Assembly (NCBI RefSeq): GCF_019402645.1 | Contig: NZ_VKKS01000001.1 | Span: 1,635,542-1,699,541 of the forward strand | DNA from: Morganella morganii | GTDB taxonomy: Bacteria; Pseudomonadota; Gammaproteobacteria; Enterobacterales; Enterobacteriaceae | Reading direction: 5' to 3' | Length of the DNA: 64,000 bases | Shown: piece by piece, positions 1 through 9,394 of the stretch | Layout: the number at the start of each line of letters is the position of its first letter | Position numbering within the stretch: position 1 is the first letter of the stretch | Made by a program: the position numbers and the translations under genes | The notes under the pieces: generated by a model | What the model saw: only the letters and a program-made list of their open reading frames with translations | What the model was told of the DNA's origin: nothing | Database searches by the model: none

Positions 1-462
1 CGGGAAACTGCCCGTCTGGCCCGGCAGCGGAAGATCCCCGTGGTGTGGGTGCGGGTCGGGTTTGCCGATGACTGGCATGATATCCCCGCCGGATCCCCGA
101 TGTTTCAGCGGGCAAAAGAAACGGGCGCCCTGAAACTGAGTGGCGGCGGTTGCGACTGGGCAGACGGTACTGATGTACAGAAAGAGGATGTCTGTTTTGT
201 GAAAAAAGGCGTCAGTGCCTTTGCGGGAAATGATTTGCTGATCTGGCTGCGTAAAGCCGGAATTGAGCATATCGTTCTGGCCGGTGTCAGTACCGTGATG
301 GCGATTCAGAACACGGCACGTTATGCCCATGACAACGGGTTTTATGTCTCAGTGGCGGAGGATTTATGCGCTGCCCAGACAGCGGAACTGCACCAGATAA
401 GCCTGGATATGCTCCGCCCGATGGCAACCATCACCACATCCGCCGGCTGGCTGGCACAATAA
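1..462 (+). CDS. Isochorismatase-family (cysteine hydrolase-like) protein, 5' end missing
   Basis: The reading frame is open at the left edge, so the start codon lies outside the window; 153 residues are visible. The fold signature of the isochorismatase/cysteine hydrolase family is present, with the conserved GVST...NTARYAHDNG segment and a C-terminal region typical of the family. In most members GVSTxxC carries the catalytic cysteine; here the equivalent residue is alanine (codon at 301-303). Members without this cysteine exist, for example the vinyl-ether hydrolases EntB and PhzD, so the substrate cannot be named. A long inverted repeat follows the stop codon and separates it from the convergent azlCD operon. 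Confidence 0.8.
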   Translation, partial: RETARLARQRKIPVVWVRVGFADDWHDIPAGSPMFQRAKETGALKLSGGGCDWADGTDVQKEDVCFVKKGVSAFAGNDLLIWLRKAGIEHIVLAGVSTVMAIQNTARYAHDNGFYVSVAEDLCAAQTAELHQISLDMLRPMATITTSAGWLAQ

Positions 463-467
463 TCTCC

Positions 468-500
468 GGATATCCGCACAGGCAGACTGTGCGGATATCC
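468..500. terminator. Perfect 13-bp inverted repeat between convergent genes
   Basis: GGATATCCGCACA, a 7-base loop and its exact complement lie between the isochorismatase-family stop and the azlD stop. The position suggests a bidirectional terminator, although the following T-tracts are weak. Confidence 0.6.
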
Positions 501-504
501 TTAC

Positions 505-831
505 TTACCACAGCGACAGCAGATAACGCAGCAGCGCGGTCACCATCGCGGCGGCCAGCACAATCACCAGAAATGGTTTTTTATACCAGGTCAGCAACCC
601 GGCAACCGCCACCCCGGCCATTTTCGGCCAGTCTGATAATTCCTGCCCGCTGAAGATAGTCATCGTCACTGCCACGGCAAACAGGATCACAATCGCGCCC
701 GTTGAGAGCAGATTTCTGACATGTGCCGAAACAGAGAAACGTCCGCTGAGCAGCGCCCCGGAAGCCCGCATGGCATAAGTACCGACCGCCAGCAGTGCGA
801 TCCCTGTCAGAATAGATAATGTATCCGGCAT
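505..831 (-). CDS. azlD: AzlD-family branched-chain amino acid transport subunit
   Basis: This 108-residue hydrophobic protein has about four membrane segments and matches the AzlD/YgaH family. It works with AzlC/YgaZ as a two-subunit exporter of branched-chain amino acids in the inner membrane. It is translationally coupled to azlC: the azlC stop and the azlD start overlap as TAATG at 829-833. A divergent XRE-cupin regulator lies on the other side of azlC. The exact amino acid exported is not visible from sequence. Confidence 0.85.
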   Translation of the reverse strand: MPDTLSILTGIALLAVGTYAMRASGALLSGRFSVSAHVRNLLSTGAIVILFAVAVTMTIFSGQELSDWPKMAGVAVAGLLTWYKKPFLVIVLAAAMVTALLRYLLSLW

Positions 832-1493
832 TATACTCTCCTCAGGCTGACAACCAGCCCCAGCAGTGATAACAGCACCGGGATCCCCGGCGGTAAAAAC
901 GGTGTGACGGCCAGAGCAACCACGGCTCCCGACAGCGCAGCGCTGCGGGTTTTTGCCTCACGCAGTGCAGGCAGACATAATGCCAGGATAATCGCCGGGA
1001 ACATCGCATCCAGTCCCAGCACTTTGGTATCCACGATAAACGTGCCGAGAAACCCGCCGGTAATTGTTCCCAGCGGCCAGCACAGAAAAATTCCCAGTCC
1101 GCACAGCCAGAATGCGGCTTTTTGCTTATCTTTCTGTTTTTCCGCCAGACCGAACACCACACTCTCATCATTAAGAATATGGAAGCCCAGCAGTTTTTGC
1201 GGGCCTTTTCCGGCAAGATCATGCACTGCCAGGCTGAACGGTACATGGCGGGCATTGACCAGCAACCCTGCCAGCGCGGCAGATACCGGACTGCCACCGG
1301 CAGCCACAACGCCGATAAACAGAAACTCTGACGCGCCCGCCAGCACAGTCAGTGATAGTGTCAGCGGTACCCAGAACGGAAATCCGCTGGCATGTGCCAG
1401 CGCCCCGTAGGAAACGCCGACAATTAAATCAGCCACACAGACCAGCAAAATATTGCGGATCATGGCATCATCGAGTGGAATAGCGAGTTTCAT
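831..1493 (-). CDS. azlC: AzlC-family branched-chain amino acid transport subunit
   Basis: A 220-residue polytopic membrane protein of the AzlC/YgaZ family. The N-terminal half carries the family region around YGALAHASGFPFW and GASEFLFIGVVAAGG, followed by repeated hydrophobic segments. It pairs with the overlapping azlD. The gene faces away from the XRE-cupin regulator at 1600, with a short shared promoter region containing a palindrome at 1512-1526. Export of branched-chain amino acids is inferred from the family (E. coli YgaZH exports valine). Confidence 0.88.
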   Translation of the reverse strand: MKLAIPLDDAMIRNILLVCVADLIVGVSYGALAHASGFPFWVPLTLSLTVLAGASEFLFIGVVAAGGSPVSAALAGLLVNARHVPFSLAVHDLAGKGPQKLLGFHILNDESVVFGLAEKQKDKQKAAFWLCGLGIFLCWPLGTITGGFLGTFIVDTKVLGLDAMFPAIILALCLPALREAKTRSAALSGAVVALAVTPFLPPGIPVLLSLLGLVVSLRRV

Positions 1494-1511
1494 TACGATA
1501 GACTTATAGAT

Positions 1512-1526
1512 TGAACGATACGTTCA
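1512..1526. promoter_or_regulatory. Candidate operator between azlC and its divergent regulator
   Basis: TGAACGATACGTTCA is a perfect 6-3-6 palindrome in the 106-bp space between the divergent genes. A further half-site, GAACG, lies at 1534-1538. The regulator at 1600 is the obvious candidate binder; this is inference from position. Confidence 0.5.
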
Positions 1527-1599
1527 TTATGTCGAACGGCTTAAATTACGCAAGTGTTAATTCCGGGTTATTTCCGTTAACCAGCAGAGAGTACATTTT

Positions 1600-2157
1600 A
1601 TGGATTCACCTATTACTCCGCCCCTGAAAATTATGGCTGTCAGGCTGACCGAAGAGCGCCAGCGCCAGGGGCGTTCCATCGCAGATGTCGCGCGCAGTGC
1701 CGGTATTGCCAAATCCACACTGTCGCAGCTGGAATCGGCACAGGGAAATCCGGGAATTGAAACGCTGTGGTCACTCTGTGTGGCACTGAATATCCCGTTC
1801 GCCAGTCTGTTTGAAACCCCGAAAAGCCGGGTGACCGTACTGCGGCGCGGGGAAGGTATTCAGGTCAGTGCGGAGAATGCGTATTACCATGCTTTTCTGC
1901 TCTCTTCCGCCTCTGCGGTCAACCGGCGTGACCTGTACACTATCATGGCTCAGCCCGGCAAAGATCGTGTTTCCGAGCCGCATATGGCGCAGGTCACCGA
2001 ACATATCCTGCTGATGACCGGCAGTGCCGTCGCCGGAACCCTCGATGAGCCCGCCACACTCCTGCCCGGTGACTATATTTCCTATCCCGGTGATGTCCCG
2101 CATATTTTCAAAGCACTGGAACCCGATACCACCGCGGTGATGATTATTGAGCACTGA
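1600..2157 (+). CDS. XRE-family regulator with C-terminal cupin domain
   Basis: The 185-residue protein has an N-terminal helix-turn-helix (about residues 10-65, RSIADVARSAGIAKSTLSQLE). A C-terminal cupin-type sensor domain follows (about 105-180, with LLPGDYISYPGDVPHIFKAL). This architecture is typical of small-molecule-responsive repressors and activators of the XRE-cupin group. Its placement back to back with azlCD makes control of that exporter likely, with an amino acid or a related compound as the probable cupin ligand. That link is inferred from gene neighbourhood only. Confidence 0.85.
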   Translation: MDSPITPPLKIMAVRLTEERQRQGRSIADVARSAGIAKSTLSQLESAQGNPGIETLWSLCVALNIPFASLFETPKSRVTVLRRGEGIQVSAENAYYHAFLLSSASAVNRRDLYTIMAQPGKDRVSEPHMAQVTEHILLMTGSAVAGTLDEPATLLPGDYISYPGDVPHIFKALEPDTTAVMIIEH

Positions 2158-2299
2158 TTACGCATCAGGTATTCACAAATACTGACTTATCGCAAATAAT
2201 GTAAAATGAAGTTTATCAATGAGGGTATATTCCGTATCCGGTATCAGCCGGTTCTGTTATGCGCTGATACCGGTATAACGGGCTTACTAAGGAAAAACT

Positions 2300-2872
2300 A
2301 TGCTTGATTTTAATCGTCAGAATTTAACTCATATGACAGCCGGTGCCCTGAAAAAACAACGGGGCTATCTGTGGATCGTCGCTATTCTCCTGCTGGCCGG
2401 TGGTGTGGCCTGTCTGATGAACCCGCTGATTTCCGGCGTCACTCTCAGCTATATCATCGGGGGGCTGCTCGTGATAAACGGGCTATCTATGCTGTTTGTT
2501 ACTCTCAGCAGCCGGCTTTACAGCGGCGGCAGCAAGCTGTTTTCCGTTCTGGTTGCGGTAGCCTATCTCCTTCTGGGCTATGTGTTCCTGACTGAACCGC
2601 TCACCGGAATGCTCAGCCTGGCAATCCTGCTCGCTATCCTGTTTATTGCCGGCGGGATCCTGCGCCTGGGCTCTGGCTTGCGTCAGATGTCTCAGGCCCG
2701 CGGCTGGCTGAATATTATTATCGGCCTGCTTGATCTGTTCATCGCCTATCTGCTGGTCGGTAACGGCCCGATTGTGTCTGTCACCCTGATCGCGACACTG
2801 GTCGGTATTGAACTGCTGTTCAGCTCTTTCGGGCTGATCGCCGCGGCTTCCATCCTGAAAAAGAATAATTAA
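2300..2872 (+). CDS. HdeD-like membrane protein (DUF308)
   Basis: A 190-residue protein with about six transmembrane segments arranged as repeated hairpins, matching the HdeD/DUF308 family. E. coli HdeD is an inner-membrane protein linked to acid resistance at high cell density. The start is preceded by an AAGGA ribosome-binding site. A strong terminator follows the stop codon, so the gene seems to be a single transcription unit. The acid-stress role is family knowledge and is not shown by this locus, which lacks hdeA and hdeB. Confidence 0.8.
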   Translation: MLDFNRQNLTHMTAGALKKQRGYLWIVAILLLAGGVACLMNPLISGVTLSYIIGGLLVINGLSMLFVTLSSRLYSGGSKLFSVLVAVAYLLLGYVFLTEPLTGMLSLAILLAILFIAGGILRLGSGLRQMSQARGWLNIIIGLLDLFIAYLLVGNGPIVSVTLIATLVGIELLFSSFGLIAAASILKKNN

Positions 2873-2881
2873 CCGCTTCCG

Positions 2882-2922
2882 GTGGCGCGGGCAACCAATT
2901 TGCCGCGCCACACCCCTTTTTT
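2882..2922 (+). terminator. Rho-independent terminator after the HdeD-like gene
   Basis: A 9-bp G+C-rich stem (GTGGCGCGG / CCGCGCCAC) is followed by a C4T6 tract. Confidence 0.75.
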
Positions 2923-3066
2923 CATTTTTTCCGCTTTTATCGCAACTTTACATACCCTTTCAGTACTCGTGCCTGAAAAATGGTAAAGTATTCAATGTGA
3001 TCCCATTTTTAACATTTTGCTGCTCACCGGGGAGCCTGTAAAAACACGTCACAGGAGATATTTTTT

Positions 3067-4350
3067 ATGGAGCAACAACTGCGACTATGGCTGCAACAAC
3101 AATTTGAACTCAGTAATGATTATGCCTCACGGGCAGCCATTACCGGTGTTATTGTTCTTATTCTGGCTATCGCTGTTATTCTGCATCTTGCCCTGCATAA
3201 GGGTCTGCTGCCGTATATTGAACGCCGCACCGGAGGCGCTCAGCGTCCGTGGGGGGCGCTTATTACCCGCACCAAACTGTTTAACCGGTTTGCTTTTCTG
3301 ATTCAGGGGATAGTCTTTAATATCCAGGCGCTGGTCTGGCTGGGACGCGGCTCTGCCACACAGGAAATCCTCACTACCGGTGCACAGGCGTGGTGCCTGT
3401 TGTTCGGTATGCTGCTGCTGTTTTCAGTAATGGATATTCTACAGAACCTCTCCCGCCATACCCCGTCCCTGAGCCGCCTTCCGCTGCGCGGCGTGATGCA
3501 GAGCCTGAAACTGATTATCGCGGTACTTTTCAGTATCCTGATTATTTCTCTGCTGATCGGTAAATCTCCGCTGATTTTACTGAGCGGACTCGGTGCGATG
3601 ACTGCGGTACTGATGCTGGTCTTTAAAGACCCGATTATGGGGCTGGTCGCCGGTATTCAGTTATCGGTCAATGATATGCTCAATGTCGGGGACTGGCTGG
3701 AAATGCCGAAATACGGCGCGGACGGTGCAGTGACGGATATCGGACTGACTACGGTAAAAGTGCAGAACTGGGATAACACCATCACCACAATCCCGACTTA
3801 TGCCCTGATTTCCGACTCCTTTAAAAACTGGCAGGGAATGACGGCATCCGGCGGACGGCGTATTAAGCGCAGCATGAATCTGGATACCACCAGCATCCGT
3901 TTTCTGACAGATGAGGAAATCAGTCAGCTGCGGCAATCACACCTGATCGCCGGCTATATTGACGCCAAATTACAGGAAATTTCGGAATACAATGCACAGG
4001 AGCCGGGAGATACCCTGCTTAACCAGCGGCGGCTGACCAATCTCGGGACATTCCGTGCGTATGCGGAGGCGTATATCAAAGCCAATCCGCATATTCACAA
4101 GAAGATGACCACCATGGTACGCCAGCTGGCACCGACACCGGACGGGCTGCCGGTGGAAATCTACGCCTTCACCAACGTGACAGCCTGGATAAGCTATGAG
4201 CAAATCCAGTCCGATATTTTTGATCACCTGTTCGCGATACTCCCGCAATTCCGGTTGCGGGTGCATCAGACACCAACGGGCTTTGATATGCGCGGTATTG
4301 CCGCCCATTTCGCCCGGGAGTGTGAATCAGAACGCCGAACCGGGCTGTAA
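3067..4350 (+). CDS. ybdG: MscS-family mechanosensitive channel, YbdG type
   Basis: This 427-residue protein has about five N-terminal membrane segments. The MscS pore and beta domain follow (about residues 165-260, including [26 protein letters not shown] and the DWLEM segment), then a soluble C-terminal vestibule. Length and the segment [21 protein letters not shown] fit the YbdG branch. YbdG gives a miniconductance (MscM-type) activity that helps bacteria survive osmotic downshock in the inner membrane. The last 24 bases overlap, tail to tail, the end of the DUF924 gene on the other strand. Confidence 0.88.
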   Translation: MEQQLRLWLQQQFELSNDYASRAAITGVIVLILAIAVILHLALHKGLLPYIERRTGGAQRPWGALITRTKLFNRFAFLIQGIVFNIQALVWLGRGSATQEILTTGAQAWCLLFGMLLLFSVMDILQNLSRHTPSLSRLPLRGVMQSLKLIIAVLFSILIISLLIGKSPLILLSGLGAMTAVLMLVFKDPIMGLVAGIQLSVNDMLNVGDWLEMPKYGADGAVTDIGLTTVKVQNWDNTITTIPTYALISDSFKNWQGMTASGGRRIKRSMNLDTTSIRFLTDEEISQLRQSHLIAGYIDAKLQEISEYNAQEPGDTLLNQRRLTNLGTFRAYAEAYIKANPHIHKKMTTMVRQLAPTPDGLPVEIYAFTNVTAWISYEQIQSDIFDHLFAILPQFRLRVHQTPTGFDMRGIAAHFARECESERRTGL

Positions 4351-4863
4351 CAGAAACTCCGCCTCTTCAGGGGTGGAGTGCCGCCCCAGAATCTCATTAC
4401 GGTGCGGATAACGGCCGAAGCGGTCGATGATCGCTTTGTGCCGCCGCTCATAATCTTCCGTGCTTTCATCCAGCCCTTTAAACAGCAGTTCTGCCTGCTG
4501 ATGGATCAGTGCAGATTCCGAATGCATATACGGCATCAGTACAAATTTGCGCTGTACCGGGGTCAGTTGCAGATAATCCGGTGTTTTAACCGCCTCCTGT
4601 GCCAGCACCAGTGCCATCGGATCCTGTGCAAACGACCGCGCGTCCCCGCGCCAGAGGTTACGGGAGAACTGATCCAGCACGAGGATCTCCGCCAGTCGCC
4701 CGCCGATATGCGCCCGCCAGCCGAAACATTCCCCGGCCGCTGCCTGCTCCCACACGTTGAGAAAACGCCTGCGGATCAGGTCATCAAACTGTGTGTCTTT
4801 CTTAAACCACTGTTCCGGTGTTGCTTCATTAAACCAGAAATCCAGAATTTGTTGTGCTTCCAT
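4327..4863 (-). CDS. DUF924 family protein
   Basis: The 178-residue protein matches DUF924, a TPR-like all-helical family of unknown function. It begins [20 protein letters not shown] and contains the conserved [14 protein letters not shown] and [10 protein letters not shown] segments. I chose the ATG at 4863, 27 bases inside the longest frame, because an AAGGAG ribosome-binding site sits just upstream of it. The gene converges with ybdG with a short overlap. No function can be given beyond family membership. Confidence 0.85.
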   Translation of the reverse strand: MEAQQILDFWFNEATPEQWFKKDTQFDDLIRRRFLNVWEQAAAGECFGWRAHIGGRLAEILVLDQFSRNLWRGDARSFAQDPMALVLAQEAVKTPDYLQLTPVQRKFVLMPYMHSESALIHQQAELLFKGLDESTEDYERRHKAIIDRFGRYPHRNEILGRHSTPEEAEFLLQPGSAF

Positions 4864-4991
4864 CGTCAGGCTCCTTATCAGTCCGGACATGAGGATCTCT
4901 CCCTTTGCCCGGCGGTCATATCACGGTATGCTGGGAAATCATTATTAGTTTAACGCATATATTGTCAATTATTTATCACAGGCCGATATTC

Positions 4992-5885
4992 ATGGGAAAA
5001 CTGTCCGCACACGCCGCCACTTTTTACGGCATCCTGGCCATCCTGTTCTGGAGCACCATTGTCGGGTTAATCAAACGGGTCAGTGAGGATTTCGGGCCTG
5101 CTTTCGGTGCAGCACTGATATACACCCTCGGATCAGTGATGTTACTGCTGGTGACCGGATTTCCGGCTGTCCGCCGCTGGCCGCGCCGGTATCTTATCTG
5201 GGGTACACTGCTGTTTGTCAGTTATGAGATCTGTTTTATTCTGGCACTCGGTTTTTCGCAGAATCGCCAGCAGGCGATTGAACTGGGCATGGTGAACTAC
5301 CTGTGGCCATCCCTGACTGTCGGACTGGCGGTTATCATGGGCGGGCAGCGTCTGCGCCTGCCGCTGATAGCCGGTCTGGTGCTGGCCGTTCTCGGTATCA
5401 GCCGGGTCATTGGCGGGGAAAACGGATTGTCACTCGCCTCCATCACAGCCAATGTCGCGCTTAACCCGCTGAGTTACAGCCTTGCATTTGCCGGTGCGGT
5501 AATCTGGGCATTCTACAGTAACCTGTCGCGGAAACTGGCGGACGGCAACAACGGAATTACGCTGTTTTTTATCATCACTGCTCTGATGCTGTGGGTGGTT
5601 ACCGCCTTTGACGGTATCACGCTGCCTGCTGAACTTTCGGTATCAACCGTTGGTTTTCTGATTGCCGCTGCCGCGCTTTCCTGTGCCGCTAATGCACTCT
5701 GGACCATCGCGGTACTGCGCGGTAATGTTGCTTTGATAGGCACACTTTCTTATTTCACCCCGGTACTTTCCACCGCCTTTTCCTCATCATTACTCAGCAC
5801 CGCCCTCTCCTTTTCATTCTGGCAGGGTGTGCTGATGGTCACCGGCGGTTCCTTATTATGCTGGTTCGCCACCCGCCGGAAATAA
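4992..5885 (+). CDS. yddG: YddG-type aromatic amino acid exporter (DMT superfamily)
   Basis: The 297-residue protein has ten predicted membrane segments in two EamA repeats, as expected for the drug/metabolite transporter superfamily. The sequence near the start (GILAILFWSTIVGLIKRVSEDFGP) and the length match YddG, which exports aromatic amino acids and paraquat-like compounds. The start MGKLSAHAAT was preferred over an upstream in-frame codon because it places the first membrane helix as in YddG. The gene is divergent from DUF924. Confidence 0.88.
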   Translation: MGKLSAHAATFYGILAILFWSTIVGLIKRVSEDFGPAFGAALIYTLGSVMLLLVTGFPAVRRWPRRYLIWGTLLFVSYEICFILALGFSQNRQQAIELGMVNYLWPSLTVGLAVIMGGQRLRLPLIAGLVLAVLGISRVIGGENGLSLASITANVALNPLSYSLAFAGAVIWAFYSNLSRKLADGNNGITLFFIITALMLWVVTAFDGITLPAELSVSTVGFLIAAAALSCAANALWTIAVLRGNVALIGTLSYFTPVLSTAFSSSLLSTALSFSFWQGVLMVTGGSLLCWFATRRK

Positions 5886-5966
5886 CGCGAAAATGGATCA
5901 GCGGATTTCCGGCAGAATATGCTAAATTAGCGCCATGCTATTATTGGTTCCCGGTCAGGAAATACG

Positions 5967-7091
5967 ATGTCCAAAAAACTTAAACATAAACTGGTTAATT
6001 TATTCTTACAGCTTTATACACGCCGCCGTGATTTTTCGCACTCTATCACGGCCTTTAAACAGCCGGAGACAATCGACTTCCGTAATATTGTCATTTATTC
6101 GACAACCGCGCTCGGGGATTTTCTGATGAATACCCCGGCTATTCATGAAGTCAGAAAACGTTTTCCTGATGCCAGAATTACCGTTGTTTCAGGCAATAAA
6201 ATGGCGCCCTATATCCGTACCGGCATCGGTAAAGACTGGGATGACGTGGTGTGCTGGAACAGTAAAGTCAATACCGTGCTGAAACTGGTCAGGGATTTAA
6301 AAGCTCACGGAACACCGGATCTGGTTCTGATCATGCACTCACATAACCCGTATGATTATATGAGTGCCGTCATGACCGGTGCGCCATTTGTTTTCCGCTG
6401 CAATCATCCGTCCAATCCGTATATGGAACGCTGGCTGACAAACTCCACCCGCTTTGCACACCGCCATTCAGTACAGGTTCGTCTTGACCTGATTACACCA
6501 CTCGGCTGCCGGTTTACCGAAAAAAGTGTTGAAATGCGTGTTCCGTGTGATGTCACAAAAGTGCCGTCCCCGGTAAGACGGGTTGGTTTTCAGATGGGGG
6601 CATCCAGTGAGGAACGGCGCTGGCCGGTTGAGAATTTTGTTACGCTCGCACGCTATCTGCTTACCCGCTACCGGGACCTTAATATTGTTCTGGCCGGTGC
6701 GCCGAATGAAGTTCATCTGTCCGATGAGTTTTTCAATTTACTTGAGCCGGAATTTCACAGCCGGATTGAACCGCTGATCGGTAAAACCACTATCGAAGAA
6801 TTAACGCAGACTGTCAATAACCTCGATTTGCTGGTTACAAATGACACCGGAACCATGCACCTGGCGTTTGCATTAAAAGTCCCCAGTGTCAGTATGCATG
6901 TCAGTACCTGTCCGCAATTTACCGGCCCTTATCAGGACTATGAACTGCATGAGATTATTTCCGGGTTCGCCTCTAAATTATTACAGGAAGAGGGAGAGCA
7001 TGAAATGGCAGCTATCTCTGTTGATACCGTCATTGAGGCAACCGTTAAATCATTATCTGCACGGGGAATACTTCCCGTATCAGAGAAATAA
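5967..7091 (+). CDS. Glycosyltransferase family 9 protein (heptosyltransferase-like)
   Basis: This 374-residue GT-B protein has the family 9 hallmarks. An N-terminal ALGDFLMNTPAIHEVRKRFPDA motif is followed by a second domain with the GASSEERRWPVENFVTLA segment. The NDTGTMHLAFALKVPSVSMH nucleotide-sugar binding motif lies near residues 290-315. Family members usually transfer heptose or related sugars to the lipopolysaccharide inner core at the cytoplasmic face of the inner membrane. It stands apart from any core cluster here, so the acceptor is unknown. Confidence 0.85.
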   Translation: MSKKLKHKLVNLFLQLYTRRRDFSHSITAFKQPETIDFRNIVIYSTTALGDFLMNTPAIHEVRKRFPDARITVVSGNKMAPYIRTGIGKDWDDVVCWNSKVNTVLKLVRDLKAHGTPDLVLIMHSHNPYDYMSAVMTGAPFVFRCNHPSNPYMERWLTNSTRFAHRHSVQVRLDLITPLGCRFTEKSVEMRVPCDVTKVPSPVRRVGFQMGASSEERRWPVENFVTLARYLLTRYRDLNIVLAGAPNEVHLSDEFFNLLEPEFHSRIEPLIGKTTIEELTQTVNNLDLLVTNDTGTMHLAFALKVPSVSMHVSTCPQFTGPYQDYELHEIISGFASKLLQEEGEHEMAAISVDTVIEATVKSLSARGILPVSEK

Positions 7092-7172
7092 GCAACCGGA
7101 ATAATCCCGGGTAAAAGTACGGTCTGACACCCGGCCGTAAAATACAGTAGACTGACAGAAAAAGGAGGATCT

Positions 7173-7373
7173 ATGTCAGAGAATATGCAAAAGCCGCGAA
7201 TGACACAGGAAGAAGAGGACGAAATAGAGTCACTGACAAAAAGCCTTGTCACGCGGGATAAAATGAAACTGCCGAAAATTGACAGAGAAGTTGAGCAGCA
7301 GCGCCCTGAACGTTTGCGGCCGTGGTTCCGGGAGCGTCTTAAATTCCACCGCAATGCGGCCGGAAACAGTTAA
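7173..7373 (+). CDS. Small charged protein, conserved RPWFRERL motif
   Basis: A 66-residue hydrophilic protein with a good AGGAGG ribosome-binding site. I do not recognise a named family. The C-terminal half, PERLRPWFRERLKFHRNA, closely resembles PEHLRPYFRERLEHYRE in the protein encoded at 54810-55034 in prophage 2. The two are therefore probably homologous, and this copy may also have a mobile-element origin. It is followed by an inverted repeat shared with the convergent lipoprotein gene. Confidence 0.65.
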   Translation: MSENMQKPRMTQEEEDEIESLTKSLVTRDKMKLPKIDREVEQQRPERLRPWFRERLKFHRNAAGNS

Positions 7374-7376
7374 CCG

Positions 7377-7413
7377 TAAAACAAAACCTGCCGGTAATAG
7401 ATCTGCCGGCAGG
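7377..7413 (-). terminator. Terminator of the convergent lipoprotein gene
   Basis: The stem CCTGCCGG/CCGGCAGG is followed on the minus strand by a T-rich tract (TTTTGTTTTA). Confidence 0.6.
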
Positions 7414-7423
7414 CTGATAATCA

Positions 7424-7702
7424 TTATTTTGCCATCTCAATAATTTCTTTTGCTGTTTTACCCTGCAATTTATCTTTCATCGCCGCCATCATTTTATCTT
7501 CATCACCGCCGGTAGCAAATGCTGCCTGGAAGCTGATTTTGGTAATAGCGCCTTTCAGCTCGCGGGCTTGTTCCGGGCTCAGGTCTTTTTCCATTTTCGC
7601 AATGGATTCCTGAGCTGTTTTCTGAGAAGTCAGATCCAGTGTTGCATCACCGCAAGCGGTAAGTGCGAAAGAGAGCGCGATAACTGCCAGTAATTTTTTC
7701 AT
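7424..7702 (-). CDS. Small lipoprotein (DUF6694-like)
   Basis: The 92-residue product starts MKKLLAVIALSFALTACGDA, a signal peptide with a clear lipobox LTAC, so it should be lipidated and exported. I chose the ATG at 7702 because a GAGGTGG site precedes it and the longer frame would bury the signal peptide. The mature part is short and helical (KMEKDLSPEQARELKGAITKIS). It resembles DUF6694 lipoproteins, whose role is unknown. Confidence 0.75.
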   Translation of the reverse strand: MKKLLAVIALSFALTACGDATLDLTSQKTAQESIAKMEKDLSPEQARELKGAITKISFQAAFATGGDEDKMMAAMKDKLQGKTAKEIIEMAK

Positions 7703-8675
7703 TTTCCACCTCGTTAATAATATCTGCGGTATTTTACATTGCCGGACAGATAAAACCATGTTTATTACAGGCAGAATTAACCATTTATTTATACAGTTAT
7801 TACCACACCGGACTCACCACAAAAAAACAGGCGTCTATTTGTTATTGCAACTCTGCCGTTTTTCAGTGCCTGTGCCGATATAATACCTCCGTCTGAGAAA
7901 ATACACGGAAAAGCTATGTTTAACGAGTGTGGTTGATGAAATTTTAAGCTGGATAAAAAATAATCTGGTGTCTGACCTGTGTGGTCATCGCACTGAACCT
8001 GCCGAAACGCTGTACCGATAAACTGCACTCCAATTTTCTGAGATGACAACGCTGCCGGAAAAAGCACTGACCGGAACCTCACATATTTAAGACGGCATCT
8101 GACATCTGTAATATGTGCCTGCTATAATTGCGTTAATATTACCGGCAACTTTTTTACAGCGGCTCACAGTATTACCGGATGCGGTTTATGTTATACACGA
8201 TGTCAGTAAATCTGCCGGTGATACCTTCCCGGTGTATTTCCCCCGCCCGAAGCACATTGTTTTAAAAATATCAATCCGCAGGATATTATTTACACTCCCG
8301 GCCATACCTATTATTAAAAGATCAGTTTTACCTGTGATTTTCCAGATATTGAATTTCAGAACATCACCTGTGATGCCAGGAATAATGTACTCTACCGGAA
8401 CTGAATATTATCCGCCTCCGGATACTGATGCCGCAGGCACCGTTTACTGGCTGAGATATAAATAATCAGAGCCGCCGAAATAACCGCTCCGGACATATAC
8501 GTAATTCATCCCCCTAATTATATGCCAATCACAGTTTATCTTAACATTCCTGTATATTATTCTGATATTCATCATAAAATAGCAAATTTAGGAATTAACC
8601 GTTGTATCTTTTCTGTTTTTTACACATAAACCGGCTATTATGAGTAAGAGTATCTTCTGTTTACGGAGGTAACCT
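7703..8675. other. Long stretch without a supported gene
   Basis: About 970 bases hold only short open frames on either strand (for example 8115-8465 plus and 7789-8082 minus). These lack convincing ribosome-binding sites and recognisable domains. The region may be a decayed gene or regulatory space. I see no RNA gene or repeat I can defend. Confidence 0.5.
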
Positions 8676-9032
8676 ATGTCATCATACGCAGAACGTATCG
8701 CCACGGCGCACATTCAGTGCGATACGGAAGAAGAACTGCTGTCGCTGTTAAAAGAACTGACCGATAAGCAGATGCTGGGCGGCTGGCGGTTGCGCAAACA
8801 TGAGACACCGCCTGCCGGTGCCCCTTCTCCCTGGTATCTGCTGAAAGATAATGCCCGGATTGCACTGCTGCCGACACATCCCTTTGCTGCTGTTTCTGTC
8901 GCGGACGCCACTATAGCGGAAGAGACTGAAATTAAAGCACAAAATGACCGTATTGAGCATCTCAGTAATGCCATAAATTCTACTTACGGTATTTTATATT
9001 GCCATCTGTCGTTTAAAGCACTGGTAATATAG
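8676..9032 (+). CDS. Hypothetical small protein
   Basis: A 118-residue soluble protein with a strong GGAGGT ribosome-binding site 6 bases before the ATG. I do not recognise a family. The first half contains an acidic helix (DTEEELLSLLKELTDKQML) followed by GGWRLRKHE and a Pro-rich turn. It carries no signal peptide or membrane segment. It stands alone between two intergenic regions. Confidence 0.55.
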   Translation: MSSYAERIATAHIQCDTEEELLSLLKELTDKQMLGGWRLRKHETPPAGAPSPWYLLKDNARIALLPTHPFAAVSVADATIAEETEIKAQNDRIEHLSNAINSTYGILYCHLSFKALVI

Positions 9033-9143
9033 AAAGTGTCAGATAATGTACCGGGATTGTTACGTATTTCCCGATTATTCTGATACTGACGATTCCCGAA
9101 CGGATCTATGTTGTAACACGCCTATTGTTCAGGAGTTTACAGG

Positions 9144-9362
9144 ATGAAAATGAATATTAAGAGAGTAAGCACAGTGGCTTTATCTGCTGTCCTGCTGTTT
9201 GCTGTGGCCGGCTGCTCCAACATGTCGAAGCGTGACCGGAATACCGCTATCGGAGCCGGTGCCGGCGCTGTTGGTGGTGCAATCCTGACTGACGGCAGTG
9301 CACTGGGAACCGTCGGCGGTGCGGCAATCGGCGGCCTTATCGGACACCAGATTAAAAAATAA
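9144..9362 (+). CDS. osmB: Osmotically inducible lipoprotein OsmB
   Basis: The 72-residue product has a lipoprotein signal ending AVAGC. A glycine-zipper segment follows (AIGAGAGAVGGAILTDGSALG and GGAAIGGLIGHQIKK), closely matching E. coli OsmB in length and sequence. OsmB is a small outer-membrane lipoprotein made in stationary phase and under osmotic stress. An intrinsic terminator follows directly and also serves the convergent yijF-like gene. Confidence 0.92.
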   Translation: MKMNIKRVSTVALSAVLLFAVAGCSNMSKRDRNTAIGAGAGAVGGAILTDGSALGTVGGAAIGGLIGHQIKK

Positions 9363-9369
9363 TTTCCGG

Positions 9370-9392
9370 AGCCGGCATACCGCCGGCTTTTT
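9370..9392. terminator. Terminator after osmB
   Basis: The stem AGCCGGC/GCCGGCT is followed by TTTTT on the plus strand, between the two convergent genes. Confidence 0.8.
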
Positions 9393-9394
9393 CA

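Noticed and set aside
7789..8082. 97-codon minus-strand frame in the empty region
   Set aside because: No start signal and no family resemblance; probably chance.
8115..8465. 116-codon frame in the empty region
   Set aside because: No ribosome-binding site and no recognisable domain or composition typical of the neighbouring genes.
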